Assembly: GCF_000758605.1 (NCBI RefSeq)
Contig: NZ_CP009282.1
Coordinates: forward strand, 4,340,001 to 4,404,000
Direction of reading: 5' to 3'
DNA length: 64,000 nucleotides
From: Paenibacillus sp. FSL R5-0912
GTDB taxonomy: Bacteria; Bacillota; Bacilli; Paenibacillales; Paenibacillaceae
The position numbers and the translations under genes are program-made. The number at the start of each line of letters is the position of its first letter. Within the stretch, counting starts at the first letter, position 1. Of this stretch, positions 1-6,841 are shown piece by piece. The notes below the pieces were generated by a model. The model ran no database searches and had not been told where the DNA came from. It saw only the letters and a program-made list of their open reading frames with translations.

Positions 1-18
1 GGTACTGTATTTTAACAT
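1..18 (-). CDS. yneA: Start of a divergent gene, probably SOS cell-division inhibitor YneA (partial)
   Basis: Only the first six codons (M-L-K-Y-S-T) lie in the window. They are preceded by a strong ribosome binding site (GGAGGAC, minus strand, 26-32) and a promoter carrying SOS boxes. In Bacillales the gene divergent from lexA is usually yneA, which encodes a LysM-containing inhibitor of division induced by DNA damage. The identity rests on position and SOS control, not on the protein sequence. Confidence 0.5.
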
Positions 19-58
19 AAATATCGTCCTCCAAACACTTGTTCTTACTTTCGAAAAT

Positions 59-110
59 AATATAACACGAACATGTGTTTTGATCAATAGTTTTTTCGAA
101 CAACTGTTCC
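59..110 (-). promoter_or_regulatory. SOS-controlled promoter of the divergent gene (two LexA boxes)
   Basis: On the minus strand a -35 TTGATC (82-87) and a -10 TATATT (59-64) are 17 bp apart. A LexA box (CGAACATGTGTTTT, 68-81) fills the spacer, and a second near-consensus box (CGAACAACTGTTCC, 97-110) lies just upstream. Both fit the Gram-positive SOS consensus CGAACRNRYGTTYC. A weaker match (CAAACACTTGTTCT) is at 32-45, in the leader. Confidence 0.85.
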
Positions 111-153
111 CTTTATTTTTCGGGCTATTATTCTCACAATTTAGAACTTATGT

Positions 154-182
154 TTGTACGAACGGCAGTTCTATGTTATAAT
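154..182 (+). promoter_or_regulatory. lexA promoter with LexA box between -35 and -10
   Basis: A -35 TTGTAC (154-159) and a perfect -10 TATAAT (177-182) are separated by 17 bp. The LexA box CGAACGGCAGTTCT (159-172) sits inside the spacer, so bound LexA would block its own transcription. A weaker GAAC-N4-GTTT element lies at 143-156. Confidence 0.85.
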
Positions 183-214
183 TTTCCCAAACATAGTATA
201 TGGGGTTGATTCCG

Positions 215-841
215 ATGTCAAAGATTTCGAGTCGCCAGCTGGCGATCCTGGAATTTATACGTAACGAAGTCCGCAGCAAGGGTTATCCTCCGTCCGTTCG
301 GGAAATTGGTGAAGCTGTTGGCCTGGCCTCCAGTTCTACAGTGCACGGTCATCTGGACCGGCTTGAGAAGAAGGGCCTGATCCGGCGCGATCCTACGAAA
401 CCGCGGGCTATTGAATTGCTCGGACAGGAAGATTCAGAGAATGTACATCAATTCGTCCAGACGGTTACCCGCATCCCAGTAATTGGTAAGGTCACTGCTG
501 GTGTTCCTATTACCGCTACAGAGAATATTGAGGATTACTTCCCGCTTCCTACTCATTACGTAGGGGATAACAAGGTATTCATGCTTTCTGTACTCGGCGA
601 CAGTATGGTTGATGCCGGGATTATGAACGGCGATTATGTTATTGTCCGCCAACAGCAAACCGCTGACAATGGTGACATCGTTGTTGCGATGACCGAAGAA
701 GATGAAGCAACCGTTAAGACCTTTTACAAAGAACGTGATCATATCCGGCTGCAGCCGGAGAATCCGGCTTACGAGCCTCTCCGCCTTAACCGCGTTACTA
801 TTTTGGGCAGAGTCATTGGATTATTCCGCGATATCCATTAA
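215..841 (+). CDS. lexA: LexA, SOS-response transcriptional repressor
   Basis: LexA represses DNA-damage genes until RecA filaments trigger its self-cleavage. The 208-residue protein has an N-terminal winged-helix domain (about 1-65, with SVREIGEAVGL), the Ala95-Gly96 cleavage bond in VTAGVP, and an S24-type peptidase domain with catalytic Ser130 (GDSM) and Lys168 (ATVKTF). An ATG 15 bp further upstream is in frame, but the GGGG ribosome binding site at 202-205 is spaced for the ATG at 215, which gives the usual MSKISSRQ start. Length and domain order are normal. It is a single-gene unit closed by a terminator. Confidence 0.98.
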   Translation: MSKISSRQLAILEFIRNEVRSKGYPPSVREIGEAVGLASSSTVHGHLDRLEKKGLIRRDPTKPRAIELLGQEDSENVHQFVQTVTRIPVIGKVTAGVPITATENIEDYFPLPTHYVGDNKVFMLSVLGDSMVDAGIMNGDYVIVRQQQTADNGDIVVAMTEEDEATVKTFYKERDHIRLQPENPAYEPLRLNRVTILGRVIGLFRDIH

Positions 842-859
842 TCCTTCTCCTCCATAATC

Positions 860-893
860 AGGCTGCTCCGCATCACGCGAAGCAGCCTTTTTC
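860..893 (+). terminator. Intrinsic terminator of lexA
   Basis: AGGCTGCT (860-867) pairs with AGCAGCCT (881-888), followed by a short run of T. Confidence 0.85.
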
Positions 894-919
894 CTATTTA
901 GATCCTGTTACGCTTGCCT

Positions 920-977
920 AAAATGCCAAAAAACCAACGCAGGAACATTTGTTCCCATAACGGTTTTTGGCATTTTT
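920..977. repeat. Nested palindrome with an SOS-box-like core
   Basis: An outer inverted repeat, AAAATGCCAAAAAACC (920-935) with GGTTTTTGGCATTTT (962-976), encloses a second perfect palindrome, GGAACATTTGTTCC (942-955). The inner element matches the GAAC-N4-GTTC core of Gram-positive LexA boxes. The outer arms end in T6 and could act as a terminator. Confidence 0.6.
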
Positions 978-1035
978 TACTCCGAACCGCTTTAGCTATC
1001 CGCACATATCCTGATTACAAAGGAGTGCTGATCCC

Positions 1036-1374
1036 ATGCCCAACTATCGAATTATTGTCGACCTTTCACAGCGCATGCTTTATCTGCTTGATAATGACAC
1101 CGTAACCAGAGGATTTCCTGTCGGCATTGGCCGGATGCTGACCGTCTCGCCGGTAGGCGAGTACACGATCATTAATAAGCAGCCCAATCCGGGCGGACCG
1201 TTCGGAGCCTTCTGGATGGGCCTGTCCAAGCCGCATTATGGAATTCACGGAACGAATGACCCTTCCTCTATCGGCCACATGGTCTCCCACGGCTGTATCC
1301 GCATGTATAACCAGGACGTGGTCGCGTTGGCTGCCATCATTCCCATTGGTACCCGTGTAACCATCAGGGAGTAG
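1036..1374 (+). CDS. Small L,D-transpeptidase (YkuD domain)
   Basis: The YkuD domain makes 3-3 cross-links in peptidoglycan or attaches other groups to it, using a catalytic cysteine. This 112-residue protein is almost only the catalytic domain: an Asp-Leu start strand (1-20), His71 in YGIHGTND, and the signature SHGCIRM with His85, Cys87 and Arg89. There is no signal peptide and no LysM domain, unlike the longer secreted family members, so its route to the wall is unclear. In Bacillus such short forms are spore-associated, but that role is only inferred here. The ribosome binding site AGGAG (about 1021) supports the ATG. It stands alone between lexA and a convergent gene. Confidence 0.9.
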   Translation: MPNYRIIVDLSQRMLYLLDNDTVTRGFPVGIGRMLTVSPVGEYTIINKQPNPGGPFGAFWMGLSKPHYGIHGTNDPSSIGHMVSHGCIRMYNQDVVALAAIIPIGTRVTIRE

Positions 1375-1416
1375 CCGCAATCATGCAGCCACCTATAACT
1401 CCCTATATTTGAACAC

Positions 1417-1454
1417 AAGAACCCCTCTGACGGGTTTTCGCCAAAGGGGTTCTT
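1417..1454. terminator. Bidirectional terminator
   Basis: AAGAACCCCT (1417-1426) pairs perfectly with AGGGGTTCTT (1445-1454) between two convergent genes. Confidence 0.75.
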
Positions 1455-1461
1455 CACAGAA

Positions 1462-2019
1462 TTATTGCACAGTTTGCTCATAACCAAGCTCGTCCAGAAT
1501 ACTTTCAGCCAGACTCCACTGTTCCGCAGGTGAGTCTTTGCTTTTTTTGGCGTAGACCAATGCACTCTTGGTAACTTTCTCGATCAGCCTGCGTCCCTGC
1601 TCTTTGGTGATGGACACTTCCATCCCGGAGCGGCCCACCACCTCAGACAGACAAAAGAACGCAATCCGCATCGCGTAATTGTCTCTGCTGAGGAAATAGA
1701 ATAGATGAGGCACGTTCTTGAGCAGACGGTCAACCCAGTTCGTAATCTCCCGCACCTGATAAACTTCCCGGCGATCCTGCTCATACCCATTGAATATAAT
1801 TATGATTTTGCCCCGTAGCCGCTTCTTCTCATATTTCTTAAATTCACGCAAATAGCTCTCGAGCCGCCCCTTCTCCACATCTTCTCTGGAGACATTCAGC
1901 ACGGTGGTTCCGGCTGCATCCAATTTAGAACTTTCTTCCAAAACCATATCTGCGTTAACAGACAGTGTTCTATCCTGTAATTCTGGCAGTCCCAAACGCT
2001 GCCGTAATTGATCGTCCAT
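1462..2019 (-). CDS. Conserved hypothetical protein
   Basis: The 185-residue product is not recognised. It is soluble and highly charged. It begins MDDQLRQRLGLPELQDR and has basic helical stretches (about 60-75, EFKKYEKKRLRGK), a hydrophobic strand KIIIIFNGY (about 70-80) and a helical C-terminal half with no membrane segment or signal peptide. The ribosome binding site (AGGAAGG) is close to the ATG. Codon use resembles the core genes, which suggests a resident rather than a recent gene. It is a single-gene unit convergent with the L,D-transpeptidase. Confidence 0.7.
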   Translation of the reverse strand: MDDQLRQRLGLPELQDRTLSVNADMVLEESSKLDAAGTTVLNVSREDVEKGRLESYLREFKKYEKKRLRGKIIIIFNGYEQDRREVYQVREITNWVDRLLKNVPHLFYFLSRDNYAMRIAFFCLSEVVGRSGMEVSITKEQGRRLIEKVTKSALVYAKKSKDSPAEQWSLAESILDELGYEQTVQ

Positions 2020-2151
2020 TCTTCACACCTTCCTGTATCAAGCTCTTGTGCAGCTTGTTCACCATATCTCCTGGTATATATCGTCCCTCAAACCTCTTAC
2101 TCTTCATTGATCAATTATACTCCGTGCCTTCTACAGTCTCAATCGTACGGC

Positions 2152-2179
2152 AAAAAAGACATCCCGGGAGGATGTCTTT
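2152..2179 (-). terminator. Terminator of the 73-residue gene
   Basis: On the minus strand GACATCC-TCCCG-GGATGTC is followed by TTTTTT (2158-2176 plus tail). Confidence 0.9.
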
Positions 2180-2207
2180 GATTGGATACTTTTCCCCTGA
2201 CTACAGA

Positions 2208-2429
2208 CTACAATACGCTGCGCAACGACCGGATAGCAATAGTGTTTAAACGAATCGCTTCACGTATAGATGCTCTGGCAGCCAGCAATTCTCTTCTGGC
2301 ACGTGAACCACTTGGAAATCTGCGCAGGTTCTCATTAATTTCCTCAAGTCTTTCAAGCAGGATTGCTCTCTGTGCGAGCAGTGCATTAATTGCTCTGCGG
2401 ATTCTGTTTCGTTCTCTTTGCGTCATCAT
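2208..2429 (-). CDS. Small Arg-rich helical protein, unknown
   Basis: This 73-residue protein is about one fifth arginine, with Leu, Ala and Ile at regular spacing (for example INALLAQRAILLERLEEINENL), so it should form a coiled-coil or helical hairpin. There is no signal peptide or known motif. AGAGGTG lies upstream of the start and a strong terminator follows, so it is a well-defined single gene. No function can be assigned. Confidence 0.7.
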   Translation of the reverse strand: MMTQRERNRIRRAINALLAQRAILLERLEEINENLRRFPSGSRARRELLAARASIREAIRLNTIAIRSLRSVL

Positions 2430-2509
2430 TACACCTCTTTTACGTTTTATAGTATAAGAAATGCAAAGATTAGCTTCGGAGACTGTGTGATTTGGCAGTA
2501 ATATTAAAA

Positions 2510-2695
2510 TTAGCTTTCTTTGACCTTGATAGAGATAATATTGACAGGATTAAGATACTTGCCTCCTGCCGGAATCCAGCCTGTCAAACCACCGGATGTC
2601 AGATAGGTTCTGGCTTCTCCCGCCGATTCAAACACAGATTCAAGCTCTTCAATTTGCCCATTCACATACTGAAGCTCAAAAATAACTTTACTCAC
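2510..2695 (-). CDS. Small hypothetical protein
   Basis: The 61-residue product starts at GTG, chosen because GAGGAGGTG precedes it at normal spacing. It reads like a small beta-rich domain: VIFELQYVNGQIEELESVF, a helix with EARTYL, then a C-terminal strand INIISIKVKES-like in character. No family was recognised. It lies in a series of short minus-strand genes (2.2-3.7 kb) with separate ribosome binding sites. Confidence 0.65.
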   Translation of the reverse strand: MSKVIFELQYVNGQIEELESVFESAGEARTYLTSGGLTGWIPAGGKYLNPVNIISIKVKES

Positions 2696-2748
2696 TTGCG
2701 ACCACCTCCTCAGCTACTAATTCGTTACCCCGAAGCGTTTACCTGCTT

Positions 2749-2973
2749 TTACTTCTTGGGCAGCCTTACCCGGAACTCAAATTCGTCACGTCTATAGGTC
2801 ATTCCGGCCAGCAATACATACTCCGGCGTCCATTTCTGTACAGGTCCGGCGTAATCAGCTATAACATGCGGTTTACCCTCGATCAGTTGAACGACATAGA
2901 CCTTCACCTGGGCAAGTGCCGCCGCGAATATATCAGCATCACTTGAAAGAACTTTATACGCAGTATTCAACAT
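2749..2973 (-). CDS. Small hypothetical protein
   Basis: The 74-residue product is of unknown function. AGGAGG sits 5-6 bases before the ATG. An N-terminal helix (about 1-25) is followed by strands (KVYVVQLIEGKPHVIADY and EFEFRVRLPKK), suggesting a compact alpha/beta domain. It has no signal peptide, no cysteines and no recognised motif. It lies 53 bp upstream of the 61-residue gene on the same strand and may be co-transcribed with it. Confidence 0.65.
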   Translation of the reverse strand: MLNTAYKVLSSDADIFAAALAQVKVYVVQLIEGKPHVIADYAGPVQKWTPEYVLLAGMTYRRDEFEFRVRLPKK

Positions 2974-3077
2974 CTTTCCTCCTTAGTGCACACGCAAGAA
3001 TAATAAGGATTCATAGAGCAAACAAATCAGTTCAATTATAACGGGTTCTGGAACAAAATGTATACCCTATTTAGAGC

Positions 3078-3437
3078 TTAGAGCTTGATGAAAATGATCT
3101 TAAACAGCCCGAGGTATTTGCGCTTTGCCTTAATATCACCGATAAATGTCTTACTATCCTGAATATCAGGTATGCTGAATGTGGAGAACAGAATGTAATT
3201 TTCCCGGATAGTAAACGATTCGACCATAGGCTGAGCGACCATACTGGTAATTTCTCCAGCTAGCCCTCCCCCCAGTGTTTCCTCCAGATGATTCACTGCG
3301 TATTCTCCAAAGTCCTCTTTACCCGGATTCATGACCGCTAGTAAAACCAGTACTACTATAATTACGAAAGACAGTTTCGCCGCTGTTTTCTTGCGGGCTC
3401 TGGGTTCAGGCTGCGGAGCATCATATCGCGGGTTCAT
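3078..3437 (-). CDS. Membrane-anchored protein, DUF4359-like
   Basis: The 119-residue protein has a basic N-terminus (about 1-22), one membrane helix (about 22-38, LSFVIIVVLVLLAVM), then an extracytoplasmic part opening NPGKEDFGEYAVNHLEE and ending in two aromatic, beta-rich segments (ENYILFSTFSI and YLGLFKIIFI). This layout resembles the DUF4359 family, whose function is not known. The start is supported by GGAGGG just upstream. It is 15 bp from the next minus-strand gene and probably shares its transcript. The family assignment is from memory of the pattern and is tentative. Confidence 0.65.
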   Translation of the reverse strand: MNPRYDAPQPEPRARKKTAAKLSFVIIVVLVLLAVMNPGKEDFGEYAVNHLEETLGGGLAGEITSMVAQPMVESFTIRENYILFSTFSIPDIQDSKTFIGDIKAKRKYLGLFKIIFIKL

Positions 3438-3452
3438 GTTTATTCCCTCCAG

Positions 3453-3716
3453 CTATAATATTTCTTGAATCGTGAACACTAACGGACTCACAATAAACCT
3501 GCAGATTATAACCAGTACATCAACCGGCCCGCTTATCCCCACATCCATTCCGCTCCAGTCCGGACTACCTGCTAACGGTGAATCCAGCCCATATTGCTCT
3601 ATAATCCGTTCCCTGGTTTCAGTTGACATGCCAGTTCCTTCTGCAGCTCCAGCCTGAGAACAAATTAGCGTTAATAATAGGATCATTGCAATAATACTTA
3701 CATATTTATTTCTCAT
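3453..3716 (-). CDS. Small secreted or membrane protein, unknown
   Basis: An 87-residue protein with a clear signal peptide (about 1-25, hydrophobic core then SQAGAAEG) and a second hydrophobic stretch near the C-terminus (about 63-80, VDVLVIICRFIVSPLVF). Between them is a short polar region with ETRERIIEQYGLDSPL. No family was recognised. It is the first gene of a probable pair with the DUF4359-like gene; secretion or membrane insertion of both suggests an envelope role (inference). Confidence 0.6.
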   Translation of the reverse strand: MRNKYVSIIAMILLLTLICSQAGAAEGTGMSTETRERIIEQYGLDSPLAGSPDWSGMDVGISGPVDVLVIICRFIVSPLVFTIQEIL

Positions 3717-4089
3717 TTCATACCCCTATGTAACTTATTTATTAAAAAGGAAATACCGGCACCGCAACAACCACGGCCAGTATCAGCTGTAACAGCAATA
3801 GTCCCCAAGCCCAAACCCTCTAAACACATGCTTCACTTCAGCCTATCCTTAGTCATAAAAGTGATTCTCAGGGTAAGCACCTGCAAAGGGTTCCTTTAGT
3901 GTGTATATGATCCAGTATATAGGACATGGTACATTATGTAAAATAAACCATCCGGCTAACCATTGGGATGTAGATAAAATAACACGTCAGCCATTAGTCC
4001 GGCGAGTCGCTTTAATTCAATAGCTCTATTAAATATCTATTATCCTAAATAATAATTTTGTATTTTATGTGTATTTTGTAAAAAAAGGA
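3717..4089. other. Intergenic region, no confident gene
   Basis: About 370 bases of mostly AT-rich sequence between divergent genes. On the minus strand at about 3770-3810 a short hydrophobic reading frame (LLLLQLILAVVVAVPVF in part) has no clear start codon, so it was not called. Confidence 0.5.
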
Positions 4090-4117
4090 TTGAAATATAT
4101 TCTCATATATTTATAAT
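4090..4117 (+). promoter_or_regulatory. Sigma-A-type promoter
   Basis: TTGAAA (4090-4095) and TATAAT (4112-4117) are separated by 16 bp, upstream of the alpha-CTD-like gene. Confidence 0.75.
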
Positions 4118-4130
4118 AATTACCAGATAT

Positions 4131-4436
4131 ATGAAGGGAGACATCACGAGATTGTCCACTAGAGATACTCTTCCCCTCATGTCTTACATTGAAATTGACC
4201 GTAGACTATATCCACGACCTATTCACACCTTAAGACAGAGATCGACCAGAAACCCTAAAAGCATTTCTCGTATTCTTAATTCGTTATATGAGAGCAATTA
4301 CATCACCGTGGGTGATTTGATGAAAGCTTCATTGGCTGAATTGCGTTGCTTAAGGAATTTTGGCGTCACGGGGCAAATGATTGTCGTCGAGTTGTTAGAG
4401 GCCCATACCAAACAGTTGTCTGAGATTTCCCGCTAA
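4131..4436 (+). CDS. Small protein with RNA polymerase alpha-CTD-like helix-hairpin-helix domain
   Basis: The C-terminal half of this 101-residue product (about 48-90, LNSLYESNYITVGDLMKAS through LRNFGVTGQMIVVELL) follows the pattern of the RNA polymerase alpha C-terminal domain, where two helix-hairpin-helix units bind UP-element DNA. The alpha N-terminal domain is absent, so it is a free-standing DNA-binding or polymerase-associated module (inference). The start is uncertain: the ATG at 4131 has no ribosome binding site, but AAGGGAG (4134-4140) is well placed for the in-frame TTG at 4152. It has its own promoter and terminator. Confidence 0.75.
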   Translation: MKGDITRLSTRDTLPLMSYIEIDRRLYPRPIHTLRQRSTRNPKSISRILNSLYESNYITVGDLMKASLAELRCLRNFGVTGQMIVVELLEAHTKQLSEISR

Positions 4437-4461
4437 GGACCTTTTAAAGGTTCTTTTTTTA
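4435..4461 (+). terminator. Terminator of the alpha-CTD-like gene
   Basis: A short hairpin, GGACCTTTTAAAGGTTC, is followed by seven T. Confidence 0.75.
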
Positions 4462-4767
4462 TTATCTCTTTTCTCCAGCTTAATCTGCGCTGTTCCCGCA
4501 ACAATTAATCCTACGATTATTAGCACAATGCCTTTTCTATTTTTCAAATAATGCTCTTAAGTTATTTTCATTCCGCTTCAAGCTCCGATCATTTAGTCCT
4601 AGGCAATTACAACCATTTTAATACATTTTATTATTTTTCGACTTATTTATATACATTCTTACATAATACCGCATTTCAAATCATCCTTACTACTCATATA
4701 CATTATTATCCATTAGGAGTATTGTTTTTCATGAAACTAAATACTTTTTTGGGAGGATTATCTATTT
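4462..4767. other. AT-rich intergenic region
   Basis: About 300 bases, very AT-rich, with several possible -10-like hexamers but no unambiguous promoter. It must contain the promoter of the secreted-protein gene that follows. Confidence 0.5.
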
Positions 4768-5112
4768 ATGAAAAGGAAATTGCTTATTGGACTTTTAACT
4801 ATTGCCGCATGTTTTACGGTAGGATCGACATCATTTGCTGCTGAAGCTCCATCTTCTACTCTTAGCTCTTCAACTTCAATTTCTCCAAATGCTGTAATAA
4901 AACCAATTGACGAGACTCAGGCTATTGTTAGAATGCAAGTAGGCGAAACTATATGGTTGACTGGCTATAATTTTTGGTATATTAACTATGACGGATCCAT
5001 TGAAATAATACCGGCTGAAGGAAAGTTTACTGCCTTACATCCTGGAACCAGTACAGTCGCAGCTGACTTTGGGAATGGTATTACATTTTATTATATTATC
5101 TTAGTTAACTAA
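4768..5112 (+). CDS. Small secreted protein with Big2-like fold pattern
   Basis: This 114-residue protein has a signal peptide (about 1-25, ending SFAAEA), a Ser/Thr-rich linker (about 27-42) and a single beta-rich domain with the pattern of bacterial Ig-like (Big_2) repeats: MQVGETIWLT near the start and GKFTALHPGTSTVAADF near the end. Big_2 domains are usually repeated in surface proteins; here there is only one. GGGAGG precedes the ATG. Low GC compared with the core genes hints at acquisition. Function unknown. Confidence 0.7.
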   Translation: MKRKLLIGLLTIAACFTVGSTSFAAEAPSSTLSSSTSISPNAVIKPIDETQAIVRMQVGETIWLTGYNFWYINYDGSIEIIPAEGKFTALHPGTSTVAADFGNGITFYYIILVN

Positions 5113-5171
5113 GTCTTGACGATGCTCAAGAAATGATAATTCTGTCATCCAAACCGACAATTTATTAATTC

Positions 5172-5212
5172 AAAAAATAACCCGTCAGGCATAAGCCGGC
5201 GGGTTATTTTTT
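5172..5212 (+). terminator. Strong intrinsic terminator
   Basis: AAAAAATAACCCG (5172-5184) pairs with CGGGTTATTTTTT (5200-5212). Confidence 0.9.
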
Positions 5213-5396
5213 GTATGCTCTGAATTTAACAAAAAACACGGTTTTTCGAATAATTCCTATACATGAATGAACCATCCTTCTTCCCGCTCCCCTCTATTTC
5301 TAAAAGTATGTAATAAAAAGACGCCCAAATCGCTCCAAGACCAAACTTAAAACACCCTTAAAGCAGTTTAATGTGATAAATGAATTTTTAATAGAA

Positions 5397-5424
5397 ATGC
5401 ACCTCAAAAAATTCCGAGGTGCAT
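5397..5424 (-). terminator. Terminator of the broken secreted-protein copy
   Basis: ATGCACCTC (5397-5405) pairs with GAGGTGCAT (5416-5424). The intact paralogue has a similar hairpin at 6803-6828, so the 3' flank was duplicated with the gene. Confidence 0.7.
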
Positions 5425-5435
5425 CCATGTTAGAT

Positions 5436-5828
5436 TTAAAAACTTATGTTGTAATGAGCAAAATTCAGATGATACTGCGTCATTGCAGTGAAGTTGGGAT
5501 TATCTACGACCACATATATTGTTGCTCCAGGCGGAAGCAAAACATTACTAAACGATTGCGCTTCAGCAGTTCCTGCCTTTCCTGTGTAAAGTGGGCCCAG
5601 TTCAGTGAGACCATTATAGTAATTAATAATTATACCCGCTCTTGTAGGACCGTTACCACTAAATCCTCCCACATGAACACCAATTCTTTTGAGATTTGTT
5701 GTTGTATTTGTCCACTTAAACCAATCTTGATCGGTAGCACTTTGGATGAACAAATCATATATCGCACCACCGTATTCATTCGGTGTAATGGTAAGACCAA
5801 ACTTGTATGAGGCGTATAAAGCTTTCAC
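5436..5828 (-). pseudogene. Truncated copy of the secreted PPC-like protein
   Basis: The 130 codons match the C-terminal three quarters of the intact protein at 6842-7354: both contain IYDLFIQ, DWFKWTN, a GG-x-SGNGP-x-RAG block, PPGAT-x-Y-x-VVD and YHLNFA. The signal peptide and first strands are missing. The only start candidate is a GTG without a ribosome binding site, and the frame runs open upstream into endolysin sequence. I therefore treat it as a 5'-deleted copy rather than a working gene. Confidence 0.75.
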
Positions 5829-5838
5829 TTGAGACTGA

Positions 5839-6069
5839 CTATTTACAACTGGTCCCGCCTTTAGCGTTGGTTACGACCTGCCCGGGCTTCGTACGGCCCT
5901 GCGCGTATAATGCATCCTGCTCCGAGATAGTCCGCAGCCCCTGAGTAATGACTATATTGACTCTCCGGGCGTAGCAGCGCTCGATCAGCGCCACTGTAGC
6001 AGTCACCCAGGACCGTATGCAGCCCAGCCACGACAAGGATTTAAGCTTTACCTGTTCAAGCGTCAGCAT
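5839..6069 (-). pseudogene. Truncated phage endolysin, M15-type peptidase N-terminal part
   Basis: The 76 codons resemble the start of M15/VanY-like phage endolysins (L-Ala-D-Glu endopeptidases such as CwlK), with the conserved stretch ITQGLRTISEQDALYAQGR and then VTNAKGGTS. In the family this leads directly into the His and Asp zinc ligands, but here the frame ends three codons later (C-K-stop) where unrelated sequence begins. The catalytic domain is lost, so the enzyme should be inactive. A GAGGGGGGG ribosome binding site fits the ATG at 6069. It is the last gene of a lysis cassette. Confidence 0.8.
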
Positions 6070-6071
6070 CT

Positions 6072-6215
6072 TTATAGCCCCCCCTCTTTGACGGCCGGGA
6101 AGATCATAAACAGATCCTGCCGCCGGGTATACATGAGATACGTCAGGATCAGCAGGCCCAGGGTTGTGCCGGTTTGAGCTACGGCCAAGGCTGTGGACTT
6201 CAACGCAGCATACAC
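6072..6215 (-). CDS. Holin-like small membrane protein
   Basis: The 47-codon frame starts at GTG (6215) and stops 2 bases before the endolysin ATG. It has one hydrophobic segment (about 16-29, TGTTLGLLILTYLMY) followed by a basic RRQD and a short polar tail. Size, single membrane helix and tight coupling to an endolysin fit a phage holin or holin accessory protein. A weak GGTGA lies 7 bases before the start. No family was recognised; the call is by position and topology. Confidence 0.6.
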   Translation of the reverse strand: MYAALKSTALAVAQTGTTLGLLILTYLMYTRRQDLFMIFPAVKEGGL

Positions 6216-6394
6216 CGCTGAATCACCGGAACCGTGTGTGGAATTACAAAAAAAAGCGCGGCTATAAGCAGCAGCGCACAGATGAATGAAATCCCATATG
6301 CATGTGCGATTGAAAAGGCAACCCTGCGGGATGCCTGCGCCAGCTCCATTTCTCTTTTTGTGCTAGGGCGATAGACGTTTGAACAATACTCCAC
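6200..6394 (-). CDS. Phage-type small membrane protein (lysis cassette)
   Basis: GGGGAGG lies 8 bases upstream of the GTG at 6394, which I prefer over the ATG at 6421; this gives 64 residues. One strong membrane helix (about 36-54, ISFICALLLIAALFFVIP) follows an amphipathic N-terminal part. The 3' end overlaps the next holin-like gene by 16 bases, typical of translationally coupled lysis genes. The role (holin partner or membrane anchor) is inferred from context. Confidence 0.6.
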   Translation of the reverse strand: MEYCSNVYRPSTKREMELAQASRRVAFSIAHAYGISFICALLLIAALFFVIPHTVPVIQRCMLR

Positions 6395-6695
6395 ACGGTT
6401 GTCCTCCCCTATCCTCATCATTTCCGCTATTGGCGGAATGATCTGCCTTTAATCGCTGCAGCACTTCAAGGGTTGGCTGCGTAAAAGCTGCCCGTTCTTT
6501 GTCCAGGATATCCTGCAGGCGGTCATTGTCCTCCAGGGCAAGATCCAGCATCTCACGCGGAACCAACTCGCCTTTTGAGACAGCCCGCCACTGAATATAA
6601 GCAAATATGATAAACAAGAACAGTAAGACAACCGACAGCCCACACTCTTCAACCAGTGGCAGCAGCTCTTGTATTGTGGATACCTCTGTGCCCAT
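6363..6695 (-). CDS. Phage-type membrane protein with coiled-coil tail (lysis cassette)
   Basis: The start at 6695 is set by AGGGGAGCGGGGG just upstream; the frame is open 29 codons further, but that stretch lies over terminator hairpins. The 110-residue protein has an N-terminal polar segment, one membrane helix (about 19-36, LSVVLLFLFIIFAYIQW) and a charged helix (about 45-80, REMLDLALEDNDRLQDILDK), then a Gly/Asp/Arg tail. This resembles small phage proteins near holins. It overlaps the next gene by 32 bases. Confidence 0.6.
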   Translation of the reverse strand: MGTEVSTIQELLPLVEECGLSVVLLFLFIIFAYIQWRAVSKGELVPREMLDLALEDNDRLQDILDKERAAFTQPTLEVLQRLKADHSANSGNDEDRGGQPCGVLFKRLSP

Positions 6696-6728
6696 CCCCC
6701 GCTCCCCTTTCCTCTCTCTAATGTAAAA

Positions 6729-6780
6729 GCCCCCGGATCGACTCCGAGGGCAAAATAAAAACGCCTTCGTAGGCGCTCTC
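6729..6780 (-). terminator. Two tandem terminator-like hairpins upstream of the lysis cassette
   Basis: On the minus strand CGCCT-ACGA-AGGCG with TTTTTATTTT (6758-6777) is followed by GCCCTCGG...CCGGGGGC with TTTT (6729-6751). They would isolate the cassette from transcription coming from the secreted-protein gene. Confidence 0.65.
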
Positions 6781-6802
6781 ATCCATTCCTTATTCTAAAA
6801 AA

Positions 6803-6828
6803 AGCACCTCTTAAATTCAAGAGGCGCT
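6803..6828 (-). terminator. Terminator of the intact secreted-protein gene
   Basis: AGCACCTCTT (6803-6812) pairs with AAGAGGCGCT (6819-6828), with an A-run on the plus strand (T-run on the minus strand). Confidence 0.75.
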
Positions 6829-6841
6829 TGCACTATAACCG

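Noticed and set aside
3760..3815. Hydrophobic minus-strand peptide (LLLLQLILAVVVAVPVF)
   Set aside because: It lacks a clear start codon and ribosome binding site.
5373..5810. 145-codon plus-strand open frame
   Set aside because: It is antisense to the truncated secreted-protein copy, whose frame matches a paralogue.
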